A stretch of 23,361 nt of DNA from Methanomassiliicoccaceae archaeon (lineage in GTDB: Archaea > Thermoplasmatota > Thermoplasmata > Methanomassiliicoccales > Methanomethylophilaceae): assembly GCA_016282555.1 (NCBI GenBank), contig JAEEKU010000117.1:1-23361 (forward strand). The letters run 5' to 3'. The position numbers were made by a program, and so were the translations under genes. Numbering within the stretch: the stretch's first letter is position 1; every line of letters starts with the position of its first letter. Shown here one piece after another: positions 7,270 through 15,110 of this stretch. The notes beneath the pieces were generated by a model. That model saw nothing but the letters and a program-made list of their open reading frames with translations, was not told the origin of the DNA and did not search any database.

Positions 7270-9211
7270 CTCTCCGCTTCGCCTGATCTTTGGTCAGCCT
7301 TTTGAGCGCTTTCCGGGCGTCGGCGCTGCCTCCGGCGGCGGATTTCCTGTACCACCTCTCCGCCTCTTCCGCGGACTGCGGAACCCCTTTCCCTTTCTCG
7401 TAAAGGGTTCCGAGATGATACTGGGCGAGCGCATGGCCGGTTTCGGCGGCTCTGAGATACCATTCTGCGGCTTTCTCATAGGACTGCACGGTTCCCTCTC
7501 CGTTCTCGTACATGTACCCTATGTTGTTGCAGGAGCCGTCGTCTCCCTGCTCCGCGGCCTTCATAAACCAGCCGAACGCCTCCTCGCGGGATTGCGGAAC
7601 CCCCTCGCCTTCATAATACAGCAGAGCCAGACCGAACTGGGAATCCGAATCCCCGAGTGCGGCGCCCTTCCTGTACCATTTCTCCGCCTCTTCGTAAGAC
7701 TGGTTTACGCCCTCTCCGTTCTCGTACATCACCCCGATCTGGTATGCGCCGCTGGCGCGGCCTCCTTCGAATGCTTTCTTATAGAGATCGATCGCTTCGC
7801 CGAAGGACTGCGGAACCCCCGATCCGGAGTACAGAAGCCTGGCCAGATTGTACTGGGCGACAGGATTATCGGAGTCTGCGGACATCTTGTACCATCTGGC
7901 TGCCTCTTTATAAGACTGGTTTACGCCCTCTCCGTTCTCGTACATCAACCCCAGATTGTTCTGGCACCGGATATCTCCGAGCGCGGCGCCCTTTCTGTAC
8001 CATTCCGCCGCTTTCTCGTAAGACTGGGGGACGCCGTTTCCGTCGTCGTACAGAACTCCCAGACCGAAACATGCGTCGGCGTCGCCGTCCTCTGCGGCCG
8101 CCTCGTACCATTCCGCCGCTTTTTCGTAGGATTGCTCGACGCCCTCTCCTTTCTCGTACATTGATCCGATAGCATATTTCGATGCGGAATCGCCTTCCAT
8201 GGCCGCGTCAGTCAGAAACTTCAGAGCCTTTTCGTAGGACTGATCGACGCCGTTTCCGTCCCTGTACATCAGTCCGAGATTGTACGCCGCCTTCGGAATC
8301 CCCGCCGCCATAGCCGTGCCGTACCAGCGTATCGCTTTCTCATAGGATTGCTCCGTCCCGCAGCCGTACTCGTACAGAAGCCCGAGATTGTTAGCGGCAT
8401 CGGCATCCCCTCCGGCCGCGGCTTCCTCGTAGAGGAGGAACGCTTTCTCGTAGGACTGCTCGACGCCCAGGCCTCTCTGGTAAAGCAGGCCGAGAAGATT
8501 CTTGGCTCTGGGATATCCTCTGTCCGCGGATGCGGAATAAAGCTCCGCCGCTTTCTCGTAGGACTGTTCCGTCCCGCGGCCGTGCTCGTACATGTATCCC
8601 AGATCGCATTGGGCCGCGTAGTAGCCCCCGGCGGCGGATTTTCCGTAATATTCGGCGGCCTTTTCCAGGGATAATTCCGTGCCTTTCCCGTATTCGTACA
8701 GGTTCCCGACGCAGCGCATCGCGACCGCGTCTCCGGCATCGGCGGCTTTCTTGTATAATCCGAAGGCCTTTTTCAGAGACTCCTCCGTCCCTTCCAGCTC
8801 CTGCTTCAGCCCCAGACGGATCAGGCAGCCGGCATTTCCGTAGCCGGCCCCCAGCTCCAGATAGCCGGCGCTCCCGGGATTGCTCTGCCTTTCTCCCAGA
8901 CATAAGCATATGTCGCCGGCGGCCTCTCTCGCGAAACCGTCTCCGGCATCGGCGGCCGCCCTGTACCAGCATAACGCCTCCGGGAGAGACTGCTCCGCGC
9001 CAAGGCCGTACTCGTAAACGGTCCCGAGAATGCACCGGGCGTCCTGATCGCCGTCTCCGGCCAGCTTCTTCAGGAATGCTATCGCGTCCCCGTCCTCCGC
9101 GGGAATGACGAGCCCGTCCCTGATTCTGGACTCCAGACGCCCGGACAATTCGCTGCCTTTCCCGCCGCCGCACAGAAGCCATCCGGCCGCCGAGGACATT
9201 TCCGCTGCCAT
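7178..9211 (-). CDS. Sel1-repeat protein with about 16 tandem repeats
   Basis: This 677-residue protein is built almost wholly from Sel1-like (SLR/TPR-type) repeats of ~36 residues with consensus YENGEGV-QSYEKAAEWYRKAAxxGD-xAQ-NLGxL. About 16 units can be counted, the second degenerate. Such solenoids act as protein-protein scaffolds; no catalytic domain is visible. The C-terminal tail of ~45 residues is basic and Arg-rich, encoded antisense to the end of the HAD gene. The frame extends to a GTG at 9241, but the ATG at 9211 (MAAEMSS) fits a TTTTAAT-like promoter element at 9251-9260 better; an ATG at 9199 is also possible. No signal peptide is convincing. The partner is unknown. Confidence 0.88.
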   Translation of the reverse strand: MAAEMSSAAGWLLCGGGKGSELSGRLESRIRDGLVIPAEDGDAIAFLKKLAGDGDQDARCILGTVYEYGLGAEQSLPEALCWYRAAADAGDGFAREAAGDICLCLGERQSNPGSAGYLELGAGYGNAGCLIRLGLKQELEGTEESLKKAFGLYKKAADAGDAVAMRCVGNLYEYGKGTELSLEKAAEYYGKSAAGGYYAAQCDLGYMYEHGRGTEQSYEKAAELYSASADRGYPRAKNLLGLLYQRGLGVEQSYEKAFLLYEEAAAGGDADAANNLGLLYEYGCGTEQSYEKAIRWYGTAMAAGIPKAAYNLGLMYRDGNGVDQSYEKALKFLTDAAMEGDSASKYAIGSMYEKGEGVEQSYEKAAEWYEAAAEDGDADACFGLGVLYDDGNGVPQSYEKAAEWYRKGAALGDIRCQNNLGLMYENGEGVNQSYKEAARWYKMSADSDNPVAQYNLARLLYSGSGVPQSFGEAIDLYKKAFEGGRASGAYQIGVMYENGEGVNQSYEEAEKWYRKGAALGDSDSQFGLALLYYEGEGVPQSREEAFGWFMKAAEQGDDGSCNNIGYMYENGEGTVQSYEKAAEWYLRAAETGHALAQYHLGTLYEKGKGVPQSAEEAERWYRKSAAGGSADARKALKRLTKDQAKRRVTRRSGRRELPRRTRIYPCSAALFYLRISS

Positions 9212-9268
9212 AAAAATGCGGATAATCCGCGCGTATTTCACTTTTTTTCGTGATTAAAATGATAATCC

Positions 9269-9290
9269 CCGGGATCGGAGAGGATCCCGG
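9269..9290 (-). terminator. Terminator hairpin of thrS
   Basis: A perfect 8-bp stem (CCGGGATC at 9269-9276, GATCCCGG at 9283-9290) with a 6-nt loop begins 8 bp after the thrS stop on the minus strand. It is followed by ATTATCATTTTAAT, which can act both as the T-rich release tract and as the promoter of the Sel1 gene. Confidence 0.65.
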
Positions 9291-9298
9291 AAAGAGTT

Positions 9299-11053
9299 TC
9301 ATATTCTTCCGGAGATCTCCTTCTGGACTCTGGAAATGAATTCGGAAGTTTTCACGGAACCGGCGTCGGATCCGTCCCTGCACCTTACGGTCACGACGGT
9401 TCCGTCCTCGCTCTCCTTCTCGCCGAGAACGAGCATATACGGGACTTTCTCGAGCTGGGCCTCGCGTATCTTGTAGCCGATCTTCTCGTCTCTGTTGTCC
9501 AGCTCCGTGCGTATGCCGGCAGATTTCAGCGCGGAAGCGACTTCCGAAGCGTACTGGAAAGTCTTCTCGGAAACCGAAAGGACTTTCACCTGCACGGGAG
9601 ACAGCCATACCGGGAACTTTCCGGCGAAATGCTCTATAAGTATCCCTATGAAGCGCTCCACGGATCCGAAAAGAACCCTGTGGATCATTATCGGCCTGTG
9701 CTTCTCGCCGTCCGCGCCCACATAGTTAATATCGAATCTCTGGGGCATCTGGAAGTCGAGCTGGATGGTTCCGCACTGCCAGGTCCTTCCCAGCGAATCC
9801 TCGAGATGGAAATCGATTTTGGGGCCGTAGAACGCGCCGTCGCCCTCGTTCACCACGTAACTCAGGCCGGATTCCTTCAGAGCGTCTATGAGGCCCTGCG
9901 TCGCCCTCTCCCAGTCCTCGTCGGAGCCCATGCTGTTCTCCGGCCTGGTGGAAAGCTCGACGTGATATTTGAATCCGAATTTGGAATAGACTTCGTCGAT
10001 CAGTCTTACGACTCCTTTGATCTCCGAGGTTATCTGATCCGGGGTGATGAACAGATGCGCGTCGTCCTGCGTGAAGCATCTTACCCTCATCAGACCGTGG
10101 AGCGTTCCGGACCTCTCGTGCCTGTGCACCAGTCCGAGCTCCGCGACCCTCAGGGGAAGATCCTTGTAAGAATGGGTGTACACCTTGTAAACGAGAATGC
10201 TGCCGGGACAGTTCATCGGTTTTATGCAGTATTTCTCGTCGTCGATGACGGTGGTATACATGTTGTCCTTGTAATGATCCCAGTGCCCCGACTGGAGCCA
10301 GAGGGACTGGCTCAGGATAATGGGCGTGGAGATCTCGTTGTAGTTCTCGCGGACGTGGAGCCCCCTCCAGTAGTCCAGAAGCGCGTTCTTGAGGACCATT
10401 CCCTTGGGAAGGAAGAACGGGAATCCGGGGCCCTCCTCCATCAGCGCGAAAAGACCCAGCTCCCTTCCGAGCTTTCTGTGATCGCGCTTTTTGGCTTCCT
10501 CCAGCATCGCGAGGTGCTTCTCCAGATCCTCTTTGCTGGAGAACGCGGTTCCGTAGATCCTCTGGAGCATCTTGTTCTTCTCGTCGCCTCTCCAGTAAGC
10601 GCCCGCGATGGAGAGCAGCTTGAAGGCTTTGACCGCTTTCGTGTAAAGGGCATGGGGCCCGGCGCAGAGATCGGTGAACTCCCCCTGCTTGTAGAAACTG
10701 ATCGGCGCGTCCTCCGGAAGATCCTCCACGAGCTGGACTTTGTAATCCTCGCCCCTGGATTTCAGGTACTCTATCGCTTCTCCGCGCGGCTTGGTGAACG
10801 TCTCCAGTTTGAGATTCTCTTTGACGATCTTTTTCATCTCGGCTTCGAGTTTTTCGAGATCTTCGGGGACGAAACCGCCCTCTTTATCGAAATCATAGTA
10901 AAATCCGTCATCGATTGCCGGACCTATCGCGAGTTTGGTGCCGGGATAGAGCCTCTGAACCGCCTGGGCAAGCACGTGCGATGCCGTATGCCTCAGAACT
11001 TTCAATTCGTCTTCGCACTCTCTCACAGATCCGTCGCTGTATAACGCTTTCAT
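9299..11053 (-). CDS. thrS: Threonyl-tRNA synthetase, bacterial-type, no TGS domain
   Basis: This class II synthetase charges tRNA-Thr. The ATG at 11053 gives 584 residues; a GTG at 11062 would add three. The ATG is preferred because GAGTGAT, like the clear mtmB ribosome-binding site, precedes it by 4 nt. The protein begins almost directly with the editing domain (LRHTASHVL, with H22 and H26 of the HxxxH motif, and a CAGPH zinc/editing site further on). The catalytic core shows MNCPGS, RVRCFTQDDAHLF and GSVERFIGILIEH, and a C-terminal anticodon-binding domain follows. Bacterial enzymes of about 640 residues carry an N-terminal TGS domain, which is absent here. The editing domain is of the bacterial/eukaryotic type, not the archaeal D-aminoacyl-tRNA deacylase-like type. 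Confidence 0.95.
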   Translation of the reverse strand: MKALYSDGSVRECEDELKVLRHTASHVLAQAVQRLYPGTKLAIGPAIDDGFYYDFDKEGGFVPEDLEKLEAEMKKIVKENLKLETFTKPRGEAIEYLKSRGEDYKVQLVEDLPEDAPISFYKQGEFTDLCAGPHALYTKAVKAFKLLSIAGAYWRGDEKNKMLQRIYGTAFSSKEDLEKHLAMLEEAKKRDHRKLGRELGLFALMEEGPGFPFFLPKGMVLKNALLDYWRGLHVRENYNEISTPIILSQSLWLQSGHWDHYKDNMYTTVIDDEKYCIKPMNCPGSILVYKVYTHSYKDLPLRVAELGLVHRHERSGTLHGLMRVRCFTQDDAHLFITPDQITSEIKGVVRLIDEVYSKFGFKYHVELSTRPENSMGSDEDWERATQGLIDALKESGLSYVVNEGDGAFYGPKIDFHLEDSLGRTWQCGTIQLDFQMPQRFDINYVGADGEKHRPIMIHRVLFGSVERFIGILIEHFAGKFPVWLSPVQVKVLSVSEKTFQYASEVASALKSAGIRTELDNRDEKIGYKIREAQLEKVPYMLVLGEKESEDGTVVTVRCRDGSDAGSVKTSEFISRVQKEISGRI

Positions 11054-11127
11054 GTTTATCACTCGTTACCCGTCCGAATACGAAGTCGGGCTGGGATTGT
11101 TGTCCGTCCCCCGATGCGGACTCCCGT

Positions 11128-11137
11128 TTATAATAAT
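11128..11137 (-). promoter_or_regulatory. TATA box for thrS
   Basis: On the minus strand TTATTATAAA lies about 80 nt before the thrS start, predicting a leader of roughly 50 nt that contains the GAGTGAT ribosome-binding site. Confidence 0.45.
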
Positions 11138-11212
11138 AACCTGAATCCGGCGCTTTTACGGCGATGCGCCGGCCGCGCACCAGCGGGAAACAGCTCGAAA
11201 TCCCTCAAATCC

Positions 11213-11220
11213 TTTATCTA
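11213..11220 (+). promoter_or_regulatory. TATA-like element for hisS
   Basis: TTTATCTA is centred about 27 nt before the ATG at 11243, matching the leaderless spacing seen elsewhere in the window. A second AT-rich element at 11128-11137 could also serve hisS with a longer leader. Confidence 0.4.
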
Positions 11221-11242
11221 TCCCAGGAGAATCAGGAACCGT

Positions 11243-12493
11243 ATGATTCAATGCCCCCGCGGAACAAGGGATTTCCTCCCGGATGAAATGGAAAAGCGCA
11301 GGTTTTACGAGAATAAACTGAGAGACACTGCAAAAATCTTCGGATTCAGAGAGATCGAGACCCCTATTTTCGAAGAAGCGGAGCTTTTCATACTCAGATC
11401 CGGGCCGAACGTGCTCAAGGAGCTGTACGCTTTCAAGGACAAGGGAGACAGGGATATCGCCCTCAGGCCGGAGATGACCGCCCCCGCAATAAGAATGTTC
11501 GTCAACGGCATGAGCAATGATCCGAAGCCGGTAAAGATATTCTATTTCGGGCAGTGCTTCAGGTACGAGCGTCCGCAGAGCGGCAGATACAGGGAATTTT
11601 TCCAGTTCGGCGCGGAACTGATAGGAAAAGCCGCACCGGAAAGCGATGCGGAGGTCATCGGAATGGCCGCTTCGATGATAAAATCCCTCGGCCTGAAAGA
11701 TTACAAAATAAGAATAGGCCACATAGGAGTGCTGAGACAGCGCATCTCCGATGCCGGCGTTCCCGCGGAAAGAGCCGCGGAGGTGCTTCAGAAGCTCGAC
11801 AAAAAGCTGTACGACGAGGCCCGCCCGCTTCTGGAGAGCATGAACGTCCCCGGCGATTCCATCGACGACATATTCTCGCTGACGGAGACCGTCGGGGGAA
11901 CGGAGGTTCTCGAAAGGATTCCGGGAGAGGCGGGAGATTACCTGAAGCAGGTTACCGGATACCTCAGCGCGATGGGGATAGAGGATATCGAGATAGATCT
12001 TGGCGTGGTACGCGGCCTCGACTACTACACGGGAATGGTGTTCGAAGCCGAAGCTCCCGCCCTCGGAGCGGAAAAACAGATCTGCGGCGGAGGATCCTAC
12101 ACTCTGTCGGAGCTTTTCGGAGGGGAGAAGGTATTCTCGACCGGTTTCGCGATAGGGTTCGACAGGATCCTCCTCGCGATGGAGAAAGAGGGAATAAAAT
12201 ACGATCCCGCGGGACCGGACGCGTACGTCATACCCGTCGACGACGGACTCAGGCTGAAAGCCGCCGGAATCGCCGCTCTTCTCCGCCGTTCCGGAGTGTC
12301 CGCCGACATAGATCTGATGGGACGCAAAATGGGCAAAGCGCTGAAGCACGCCTCGTCCGTGAGAGCGAAGTACGCGATCATCATCGGGAAGGAAGAGGCC
12401 GGATCCGGATCCGTCACCGTACGCGACATGAACACCGGGGAGCAGAGAACGGTCGGAGACGGCGAGCTCGCGGATTTCATTAAAAACAGCTGA
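11243..12493 (+). CDS. hisS: Histidyl-tRNA synthetase
   Basis: This 416-residue class II aminoacyl-tRNA synthetase charges tRNA-His. The start MIQCPRGTRDFLPDEM matches the family N-terminus, so the ATG at 11243 is correct although the frame is open to 11114. Visible signatures are motif 2 (FRYERPQSGRYREFFQFGAE) and the histidine-specific RGLDYYTGMVFE, followed by the anticodon-binding domain from about residue 325. Length is typical of a compact HisRS. It is transcribed divergently from thrS and converges on the RNase HI gene with only 3 bp between stops. Confidence 0.96.
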   Translation: MIQCPRGTRDFLPDEMEKRRFYENKLRDTAKIFGFREIETPIFEEAELFILRSGPNVLKELYAFKDKGDRDIALRPEMTAPAIRMFVNGMSNDPKPVKIFYFGQCFRYERPQSGRYREFFQFGAELIGKAAPESDAEVIGMAASMIKSLGLKDYKIRIGHIGVLRQRISDAGVPAERAAEVLQKLDKKLYDEARPLLESMNVPGDSIDDIFSLTETVGGTEVLERIPGEAGDYLKQVTGYLSAMGIEDIEIDLGVVRGLDYYTGMVFEAEAPALGAEKQICGGGSYTLSELFGGEKVFSTGFAIGFDRILLAMEKEGIKYDPAGPDAYVIPVDDGLRLKAAGIAALLRRSGVSADIDLMGRKMGKALKHASSVRAKYAIIIGKEEAGSGSVTVRDMNTGEQRTVGDGELADFIKNS

Positions 12494-12496
12494 TCA

Positions 12497-12922
12497 TCAA
12501 CCCCGGATCTTTTTCCGGGATCGGTTTTCGTCGAGGGTGCGGTTGAGCAGAGCATCGGCGCGGGGAATCAGCTCCTCGGACCTGCGGACGTTCCGGAAGG
12601 AAACTTTGGGGATCAGAGAGGCCAGGGCGGCCGCGTCGCTGTGAAGCTCTTTCATATCCGGCGATTTTACTTTGTAAATACCTTTCATCTGTTTGATTAC
12701 GAGCTCCGAATCCATGACGAACTCGGCTTCCTTCCCGCCGAGCTCGATCACTTTGGAAATTCCCGCTATCAGTCCGCGGTACTCCGCGTAATTGTTTGTG
12801 TGTATGCCGAGATATTCCGATTTTTCGAAAACTATGCGGCCGTTCTCTGTGATCACAATAGCGTAAGCCGATTTTCCCGGATTCCCTCTGGAGCCTCCGT
12901 CGGAATACACGGTAAAACTCAA
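12497..12922 (-). CDS. Ribonuclease HI
   Basis: This 141-residue cytoplasmic nuclease cleaves the RNA strand of RNA-DNA hybrids. The four-acid catalytic site is present: D8 in YSDGGSRGNPG, E47 in NNYAEYRGL, D71 in VMDSEL and D123 in PRADALLN. It lacks an N-terminal hybrid-binding domain. The start is a TTG at 12922 whose bases overlap the panD stop (TTGA, 4-nt overlap), so it probably depends on translational coupling. No ATG precedes the conserved core. Confidence 0.92.
   Translation of the reverse strand: MSFTVYSDGGSRGNPGKSAYAIVITENGRIVFEKSEYLGIHTNNYAEYRGLIAGISKVIELGGKEAEFVMDSELVIKQMKGIYKVKSPDMKELHSDAAALASLIPKVSFRNVRRSEELIPRADALLNRTLDENRSRKKIRG
12502..12519. terminator. Candidate shared hairpin between hisS and RNase HI
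   Basis: CCCGGA and TCCGGG form a 6-bp stem with a T-rich loop just past the hisS stop and inside the last codons of the RNase HI gene. ATCGGTTTTC follows on the plus strand. It could end the hisS transcript. Confidence 0.4.
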
Positions 12923-13266
12923 TATACCAGATCCCGGACGGGTTTGTTATCCGCATCCACGAGCACCACTTTCGCATGGACGGGGGTGTCGGTCAGCTCG
13001 AAAGCCATGATGATCACCTTGTCTCCGAGCTCGCACATATGGGCGGCGGCGCCGTTGAGAGCGATAATTCCGGTTCCGCGCTCCCCGGGCAGAGTATAAG
13101 TCTCGAAACGGCTGCCGTTGTCCACGTCCGCGACCAGAACCTTCTCTCCGACCCAGATCCCCACTCTGTCCATGAGATCCGCATCGATGGTTATGCTCCC
13201 CTCGTAATCGGGACGCGCCTCGGTAACCGTTGCCCTGTGTATTTTGCTGCGGATCATCCAACGCAT
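12919..13266 (-). CDS. panD: Aspartate 1-decarboxylase, pyruvoyl type
   Basis: This 115-residue enzyme decarboxylates L-aspartate to beta-alanine for pantothenate and coenzyme A. The self-cleavage site G23-S24 lies in YEGSITID; the serine becomes the pyruvoyl cofactor. Other family residues are K8 in the KIHRATVTEA segment, R53 and Y57 in SRFETYTLPG, and the NGAAAH turn. Length equals the bacterial enzyme. Many archaea instead use a PLP-dependent glutamate/aspartate decarboxylase homologue, so a bacterial-type PanD suggests lateral acquisition. A minus-strand AATATAG element at 13285-13291 lies about 22-25 nt before the ATG, and the RNase HI gene follows with a 4-nt overlap. Confidence 0.95.
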   Translation of the reverse strand: MRWMIRSKIHRATVTEARPDYEGSITIDADLMDRVGIWVGEKVLVADVDNGSRFETYTLPGERGTGIIALNGAAAHMCELGDKVIIMAFELTDTPVHAKVVLVDADNKPVRDLVY

Positions 13267-13284
13267 GACCCTCGTTAAAAGAAC

Positions 13285-13291
13285 TATATTA
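13285..13291 (-). promoter_or_regulatory. TATA-like element of panD-RNase HI
   Basis: The minus-strand element TTTAATATAG lies about 22-27 nt upstream of the panD ATG, in the short gap after the nitroreductase stop. The spacing predicts a leaderless transcript. Confidence 0.45.
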
Positions 13292-14035
13292 AAAAATGAT
13301 CGGTCCGGTTCCCGCGGAAGGAACCGGATCTTTCCGCGATCGGAATCTGACGGTCCCGACGTACTTTTTGTCCTCAGAGACGCCCCTCGAGAAAGAGAAC
13401 GTATCCGGGTATGCCATGTACAGATGCGCGAGGCATATCCCGAGATCGTTGTAGTTCCAGTACGTTATTCCCGGGATTTTGAGGATTTTCGGCTTGTAGT
13501 AAAGATCGTACGCGTCCCCGTTCTTTTTGAAATACCACGTCTGGGAATTCACGGCCGACGGAGCGAGCCTGGCGGGCTCCAGTCTGGGATCTTCCGTATC
13601 GGATATTCTGGACAGGGGCTTCCTGTCGGCGCCTTTGTCGACCTCCGGGTACTCCGCGGGTTTTCCGAAAGACATGCTTACACCCCATTCCATTCCGCCG
13701 TGCTGCAGCGGGGACTCCGGCTTGGCCATTCCCAGCCAGCAGCTCCCGATTCCGTCCGCCTGCATGCGCAGATCGACCTGCTGGAACACGAATCCGACGT
13801 TGACGGCGGACATCATGTCCCTTCCGCTGTAAATCGCGATATAATGGGGCGCTCTCCACTTCAGAACGGTTTTAATCTGCTCCGGACCCAGATAATCGTA
13901 CTCGAATGGATCGTCCGTAAGCCTTTCGGCCCCTCTTATCCATCTTTCTATTTTGTCCAGATCCTCGCTGCCGAGCGGCTCGCTGACATAAGAGCGCACG
14001 CTGCGGCGCGTGTAAATAGCATCTGCGGGTTCCAT
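13289..14035 (-). CDS. Nitroreductase-family protein
   Basis: This 248-residue protein is a member of the FMN-dependent nitroreductase-like fold. The N-terminus MEPADAIYTRRSVRSY matches the family's R-R-S-x-R FMN-phosphate motif, and the C-terminal YWNYNDLGICLAHLYMAY resembles the helix with the conserved glycine that packs on flavin. The middle is divergent, with two consecutive nitroreductase-like modules (RRSVRSY and SRLAPSAVNSQTW-like segments), resembling the TM-nitroreductase subfamily. The ATG at 14035 is chosen from this motif; the frame continues into the tRNA gene upstream. It ends with TAA, one of only two non-TGA stops here. The electron acceptor is unknown. Confidence 0.82.
   Translation of the reverse strand: MEPADAIYTRRSVRSYVSEPLGSEDLDKIERWIRGAERLTDDPFEYDYLGPEQIKTVLKWRAPHYIAIYSGRDMMSAVNVGFVFQQVDLRMQADGIGSCWLGMAKPESPLQHGGMEWGVSMSFGKPAEYPEVDKGADRKPLSRISDTEDPRLEPARLAPSAVNSQTWYFKKNGDAYDLYYKPKILKIPGITYWNYNDLGICLAHLYMAYPDTFSFSRGVSEDKKYVGTVRFRSRKDPVPSAGTGPIIF
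13304..13328 (-). terminator. Terminator hairpin inside the 3' end of the nitroreductase gene
   Basis: A perfect 9-bp stem (TCCGGTTCC at 13304-13312, GGAACCGGA at 13320-13328) with a 7-nt loop is formed by the last coding codons. On the minus strand it is followed by ATCATTTTTTAATATAG, which contains both the stop codon and a T run. Confidence 0.55.
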
Positions 14036-14101
14036 AAAAACGATAATTCTGGCCGCAATGATAACAATACCGGCTTGCAGACGCGCCGATGAAGAAATGA
14101 G

Positions 14102-14174
14102 CGCCCTGGACGGAATTCGAATCCGTGTCAAAGCCTCGACAGGGCTTTATGATAGGCCACTACACTACCAGGGC
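14102..14174 (-). tRNA. tRNA-Asp (anticodon GTC)
   Basis: The 73-nt gene folds as a complete cloverleaf. The acceptor stem is GCCCTGG/CCAGGGC with discriminator G, the D arm carries the GTGTAGTGG segment, the anticodon stem AAGCC/GGCTT encloses the loop CTGTCGA (anticodon GTC), and the T arm is ACGGA-TTCGAAT-TCCGT. CCA is not encoded, as usual in archaea. No intron is present. Confidence 0.96.
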
Positions 14175-14199
14175 AACAGACTGCAGTAGACAGATGCCC

Positions 14200-14209
14200 T
14201 ATATATAAT
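14200..14209 (-). promoter_or_regulatory. TATA box of tRNA-Asp
   Basis: TATATATAAT is centred about 30 nt from the mature 5' end of tRNA-Asp, placing transcription start a few bases before the mature end. Confidence 0.6.
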
Positions 14210-14306
14210 TTGCTTAGACGGCCGGCATCGTCCGGGCCGCGATCACCGGTACAGCGCATCCGTCCGGAGCGTACTGGCCGTCACGGCGGGGCGGAAGAGC
14301 TTCCGG

Positions 14307-14314
14307 ATTATATA
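14307..14314 (+). promoter_or_regulatory. TATA box of the VOC protein gene
   Basis: ATTATATA is centred about 26 nt before the ATG at 14336. This spacing selects that ATG over upstream in-frame starts back to 14210 and predicts a leaderless mRNA. Confidence 0.6.
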
Positions 14315-14335
14315 CCGGCGATCCGATATCCGCCC

Positions 14336-14773
14336 ATGCCTTTGGGAGATCCCCGCGGAGGACTGTTCGAATACGGCGGCGAAGGCCTTCCGGAATCCGT
14401 TTTCGCCGTGACGATCCCGGTGTCGGATATTGAGAGATCGATACGGTTCTATACCGCGGTTCTGGGAATGGAACTTCTGGGAAAAGAAGAGGGCCGCGCC
14501 TACCTCCGCAGAGAGGACTGCAGGATAATACTGGAAAAATCTACGTCTGCGGGAACGGATACCCGCGTGTATTTCGGAACGGACAGCCCGTACAACACCC
14601 GCAGACGTCTTTCGGATGAGGGGGTGGAGTTTGTTTCGGATCCGGCCAGGACGCCCTTCGGGGTCGCCGCGGCGTTCCTGGATCCGGACGGAAACATCCT
14701 CCGCGTGATGGACCGGACGTCGGAATTCCGCATCCGGCTCATTCGAGGAAATACGCTTTCACGTTGGGTTTGA
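14336..14773 (+). CDS. VOC-superfamily (glyoxalase/bleomycin-resistance fold) protein
   Basis: This 145-residue protein has the vicinal oxygen chelate fold: the first module AVTIPVSDIERSIRFYTAVLGMEL and the last strand segment AAAFLDPDGNILRVMD are characteristic. The usual metal-binding histidine at the start of the first strand and the glutamate after DPDGN appear replaced (threonine-containing VTIPV; N-I-L-R), so it may not bind a catalytic metal and could act by ligand binding. Its 3' end overlaps the convergent membrane-protein gene by 35 bp. No substrate can be named. Confidence 0.8.
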   Translation: MPLGDPRGGLFEYGGEGLPESVFAVTIPVSDIERSIRFYTAVLGMELLGKEEGRAYLRREDCRIILEKSTSAGTDTRVYFGTDSPYNTRRRLSDEGVEFVSDPARTPFGVAAAFLDPDGNILRVMDRTSEFRIRLIRGNTLSRWV

Positions 14774-15077
14774 AGAGATACAGAATTATGATCACGTTGA
14801 TGATCAGGGATATGATTCCGACTCCCGGCAGGAAGAATACGCTTATTATCCCGATAACCGAGAATACGATCCCGAGATACCACATAATGCTCCAGCCTTT
14901 GAAGAATCCCAGAGCGATCACGAAGGGAATGACGGATGCGACGATTAAACCCGCGGCGGGGATTCCTCCTCCCGCGAAGAGCCCTATTATACCGGCTATG
15001 ATGCCCAGTACGCCCACCAGCAGGTACAAGGCTCCTACCAGAGCCACTGCGAACGGAGTAGGATTGCTGTCTGCCAT
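14739..15077 (-). CDS. Small four-helix membrane protein, unknown function
   Basis: This 112-residue protein is almost entirely hydrophobic, with about three to four transmembrane segments separated by short glycine-rich turns (IIGLFAGGGIPAAG) and a final LFKPNVKAYFLE tail. The ATG at 15077 begins MADSNPTPFAVALVG; a much longer in-frame reading upstream is antisense noise over sufB. An AATATTTTT element at about 15100-15108 lies 25-30 nt upstream. I do not recognise a named family; it is a predicted integral membrane protein only. Confidence 0.75.
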   Translation of the reverse strand: MADSNPTPFAVALVGALYLLVGVLGIIAGIIGLFAGGGIPAAGLIVASVIPFVIALGFFKGWSIMWYLGIVFSVIGIISVFFLPGVGIISLIINVIIILYLFKPNVKAYFLE

Positions 15078-15110
15078 GCCCCGGTATATGCAATAAAAGA
15101 AAAATATTTG

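Noticed and set aside
7300..8800. Regularly spaced ~108-bp DNA repeats that could suggest a CRISPR or satellite array
   Set aside because: They are the coding units of 36-residue Sel1 repeats, keep frame, and differ from each other.
9629..11044. 471-codon plus-strand frame opposite thrS
   Set aside because: Antisense to a well-conserved synthetase, and its translation shows no domain.
11156..12349. 397-codon minus-strand frame opposite hisS
   Set aside because: Antisense shadow of hisS without recognisable domains.
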